Source of the DNA: Sulfurimonas sp.
GTDB lineage: Bacteria; Campylobacterota; Campylobacteria; Campylobacterales; Sulfurimonadaceae
Length of the DNA stretch: 64,000 nucleotides
Direction: 5' to 3'
Assembly: GCA_028687935.1 (NCBI GenBank)
Contig: JAQTZE010000003.1
Coordinates: 124,001-188,000 of the forward strand
Shown: one piece after another, positions 62,284 to 64,000 of the stretch
Numbering within the stretch: position 1 is the stretch's first letter
Layout of the letters: each line of letters opens with the position of its first letter
The notes under the pieces: generated by a model
What the model saw: only the letters and a program-made list of their open reading frames with translations
What the model was told of the DNA's origin: nothing
Databases searched by the model: none
Program-made: the position numbers and the translations under genes

Positions 62284-63447
62284 CTATTTTGCAAGTTCTG
62301 CTTTTTTGAGTTTGTAATTGTTAAGCAGTTTGATGATAATCATAACGCTGATAACTTGAAAAAGTGCAGCGAGGATAAGTGCATAATAGTGCATCGTATC
62401 TATAGAGTGCGCGTTAAACGCAAGGGTTGCCATCGCGATAAGCAGTGTGAGGGGCATAGAGTGTGAAAGCCCCATGAGCAGGGCATCGATAACTCCAAGT
62501 TCTTTGATAAAGACCAAAGATGCGACAACACGCATGACAGTCATGATACCTGTTATCATGAGCGCCATAGCGATAAGTCCATCCATCATGAGTGCTTCAA
62601 GGTTAAATGAGGCACCGATATGGATGAAAAATATAGGGATCAAAAATCCAAAACCATAGGAAGAGAGTTTGTCTGGAAGGTCTTGTTTATGCTCAAAAAA
62701 CGTGGGGATAAAAATCCCTGCCAAGAACGCACCAAAGGCAAGTTCAAGACCCAGATAGAGCATTGCACCGACAAGTAAAAAGAAGATTCCCATAGAGAGG
62801 CGCATATCTTGTTCTTTGTTGTCGTTGTGCGGCATAAGGGCTGTTGAGACCTCTGGATACCACCAAAACAGAAGCTGCATCGCGCGAAATAGAAGAAACA
62901 TAAAGACGATAAACAAAGTCAGGGCTAAGAGTGTCTGTAAAAGTCCAAAGCCTATGCCTGAGTGCAGAGTCGCTGAGGTAATCGTCAAAAAGCCGATACT
63001 CACAACTTCCCCGATACCTCCAGCAGTCATTGAGAGTGCTAGCCATGGAGTTTTGCCATACTCTTTTGAGAGTGTTGCAATAAGACCGACGGAGATCAGA
63101 GGCAAAAGCACCATAAAGATATTTCCAAGCTCAAAGTAGAGAGAAAAACCGATAGAAAAAGCGTACAGAAGCACGAGATAAAAGATTACCCGTTTCATAA
63201 CACTCGGTGACATTTTGAGAACTTTTTTGAGGTTGATCTCTGTTCCTGCGATAAACATCAGGTACAAAAATCCAAACTCAGCAACGATATCAAAAAGGTG
63301 CTCTGAGTGAAGAAAGCCGACATAGGCCAAAACAGAACCAAGAATGATCTCAATAGGTGTCGTAGGAAGTTTGAGCGCCTTAGCAAAAAATGGAGAAAAT
63401 ATTATAATCAAAGAGATTGTAAATATCAGTACGACGTTCGCGCTCAT
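62284..63447 (-). CDS. Kef-type cation:proton antiporter
   Basis: A 387-residue protein with about eleven to twelve membrane segments of the CPA2 (Kef/Na+:H+ exchanger) family. ALKLPTTPIEIILGSVLAYVG, GFLYLMFIAGTEINLKK and a closing GLSHSMPLTLLIAMATLAF are typical. The cytoplasmic TrkA-N regulatory domain is absent, so it is the short, unregulated form. It lies six bases upstream of bioB on the same strand in transcription order and may share its messenger. Confidence 0.87.
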   Translation of the reverse strand: MSANVVLIFTISLIIIFSPFFAKALKLPTTPIEIILGSVLAYVGFLHSEHLFDIVAEFGFLYLMFIAGTEINLKKVLKMSPSVMKRVIFYLVLLYAFSIGFSLYFELGNIFMVLLPLISVGLIATLSKEYGKTPWLALSMTAGGIGEVVSIGFLTITSATLHSGIGFGLLQTLLALTLFIVFMFLLFRAMQLLFWWYPEVSTALMPHNDNKEQDMRLSMGIFFLLVGAMLYLGLELAFGAFLAGIFIPTFFEHKQDLPDKLSSYGFGFLIPIFFIHIGASFNLEALMMDGLIAMALMITGIMTVMRVVASLVFIKELGVIDALLMGLSHSMPLTLLIAMATLAFNAHSIDTMHYYALILAALFQVISVMIIIKLLNNYKLKKAELAK

Positions 63448-63453
63448 AATAGC

Positions 63454-64000
63454 CTATTTCACTTTTTTTGCGACATCAAGTTGGAGAGATGCGAGCATTT
63501 CAAGGTCTTTACTCATCACACGACCAGCAGTTGTGAGGTAGTTTCCTATGACGATAGAGTTCGCTCCATAGGCAAAAATCTCCTCTTGTCTTGCGCCAAA
63601 CATAAGCTCACGCCCACCTGCAACCATGATACGTTGTGCCTCAGGAAGTGTGTTGCGTGTGAGCTTGATGAGTTCGAGCGCTTCATCTATAGTCAGTGGA
63701 TTTGGCTGCAATTCTAGGGCTTCATTGTGATGATAGAAGTTTACAGGAACTGAAGTCGGATTGAGAGAGTTGAGAGATGCTAACATCGAGACTCTATCCT
63801 CTTGCGTTTCACCAAGACCAAAAATACCTCCACTGATAAGTACCATGCCCGCATTATTTACATTTTGGCAGGTTTCATAGCGCTCACTCCAAGGATGGGT
63901 TGTACAGATTTGCGGATAAAAAGCTTCGGAAGTCTCAAGGTTGTGGTTGTAGGCTTTGATACCTGCTTCTTTTAAAACCAAGAGTTGCTCGAGTGTCGCA
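63454..64000 (-). CDS. bioB: Biotin synthase, partial (5' end outside window)
   Basis: The C-terminal 180-odd residues of biotin synthase. The frame is open to the window edge, with ATLEQLLVLKEAGIKAYNHNLETS matching the family's ATL...LKEAGIDYYNHNLDT segment. GIFGLGETQEDR, PVNFYHHNEAL and the GGRELMFG motif near the end are typical. Biotin synthase is a radical SAM enzyme that inserts sulfur into dethiobiotin. The radical SAM cysteines lie outside the window. The track's start at 63981 is internal. Confidence 0.92.
   Translation of the reverse strand, partial: ATLEQLLVLKEAGIKAYNHNLETSEAFYPQICTTHPWSERYETCQNVNNAGMVLISGGIFGLGETQEDRVSMLASLNSLNPTSVPVNFYHHNEALELQPNPLTIDEALELIKLTRNTLPEAQRIMVAGGRELMFGARQEEIFAYGANSIVIGNYLTTAGRVMSKDLEMLASLQLDVAKKVK

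Larger units (their letters stand above)
2588..63809. repeat. Dispersed AAACGCA / TGCGTTT word, about 130 copies
   Basis: Reading every line by eye I found about 133 copies of AAACGCA or its complement between 2588 and 63809, near equal in the two orientations. About 60 are followed by G (AAACGCAG/CTGCGTTT) and most others by A. They occur inside genes in several frames, giving Asn-Ala, Ala-Phe, Lys-Arg and Leu-Arg-Leu, and in spacers at about 12037, 13059, 51184 and 53284. Base composition alone predicts fewer than ten. Copies are densest in 53-62 kb (about 40) and absent from 1-2587, 15689-18554 and 28182-30875. A DNA uptake sequence is the leading explanation. Confidence 0.8.

Noticed and set aside
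2588-63809. AAACGCA as a strand-polar replication word (KOPS-like or Chi-like)
   Set aside because: Both orientations are equally common over the whole window and often within the same gene, so it is not strand-polar here.
1-64000. tRNA or rRNA genes, CRISPR arrays and insertion sequences
   Set aside because: All gaps over about 100 bases were read. None contains a cloverleaf, regularly spaced repeats or a transposase.

Overview
The window looks like a chromosomal segment of a free-living, sulfur-oxidising member of the Campylobacterota, probably close to Sulfurimonas. The sequence is A+T-rich. Its gene content includes a futalosine-pathway menaquinone gene (mqnD), short Campylobacter-type MurB and CheB proteins, a flavocytochrome-c-type sulfide dehydrogenase subunit, and gene blocks that I recall from Campylobacter genomes (NFACT/small ORF/cdsA/dxr/tsaD; fliQ/murB; recA/eno/FtsB-like/AMIN). 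I see no rRNA, tRNA, CRISPR array, insertion sequence or prophage.

Layout. 1-2.0 kb: a partial secreted lipoprotein (-). 2.2-6.7 kb: a Suv3-like RNA helicase (+), convergent across a palindromic repeat with a chemoreceptor carrying a CxxCH motif. 6.8-12 kb (-): a CobT-like protein, a CsgG/small lipoprotein/DUF4810/DUF799 lipoprotein operon, a SYLF protein, and a cobyric acid synthase lacking its glutaminase cysteine. 12-18.1 kb: two diguanylate cyclases flanking a ycaO operon. 18.2-26.2 kb: glyA, an Ada-like repair protein, a BtuB-like receptor and an MCP-cheB-cheR cluster. 26.2-35.3 kb: a nitrate-assimilation island, with nasA and glutaminase on the minus strand, divergent from a PP2C-kinase fusion, a nitrate transporter, siroheme synthase and nitrite reductase. 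35.4-42.4 kb: RqcH/NFACT, cdsA, dxr, an outer-membrane protein, a histidine kinase and tsaD. 42.5-51.1 kb: tpx, murB, fliQ, mqnD, recA, eno, two envelope proteins, and an orphan MotA/MotB-like motor pair. 51.3-56 kb: a CNNM transporter, an EamA exporter, and a sulfide dehydrogenase/Rieske/cytochrome operon. 56.3-64 kb: asnB, a methyltransferase, panE, an OmpA lipid-envelope protein, msrA, a flavin oxidoreductase, an AMMECR1-like fragment, a Kef antiporter and partial bioB.

The strongest unexplained signal is a short word, AAACGCA (reverse complement TGCGTTT), which I counted by eye about 130 times. That is roughly one per 500 bases, where base composition alone predicts fewer than ten. It is balanced between strands, occurs in several reading frames and also between genes, and is usually followed by A or G. 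It looks like a DNA uptake sequence or a comparable genome-wide address. The second signal is a 17-bp partly palindromic element found three times, only in front of the nitrate reductase and the nitrate transporter, which looks like the operator of an unnamed nitrogen regulator.

Most gene functions are inferred from recognised motifs and remembered family members. No database search was run, and counts were made by eye.
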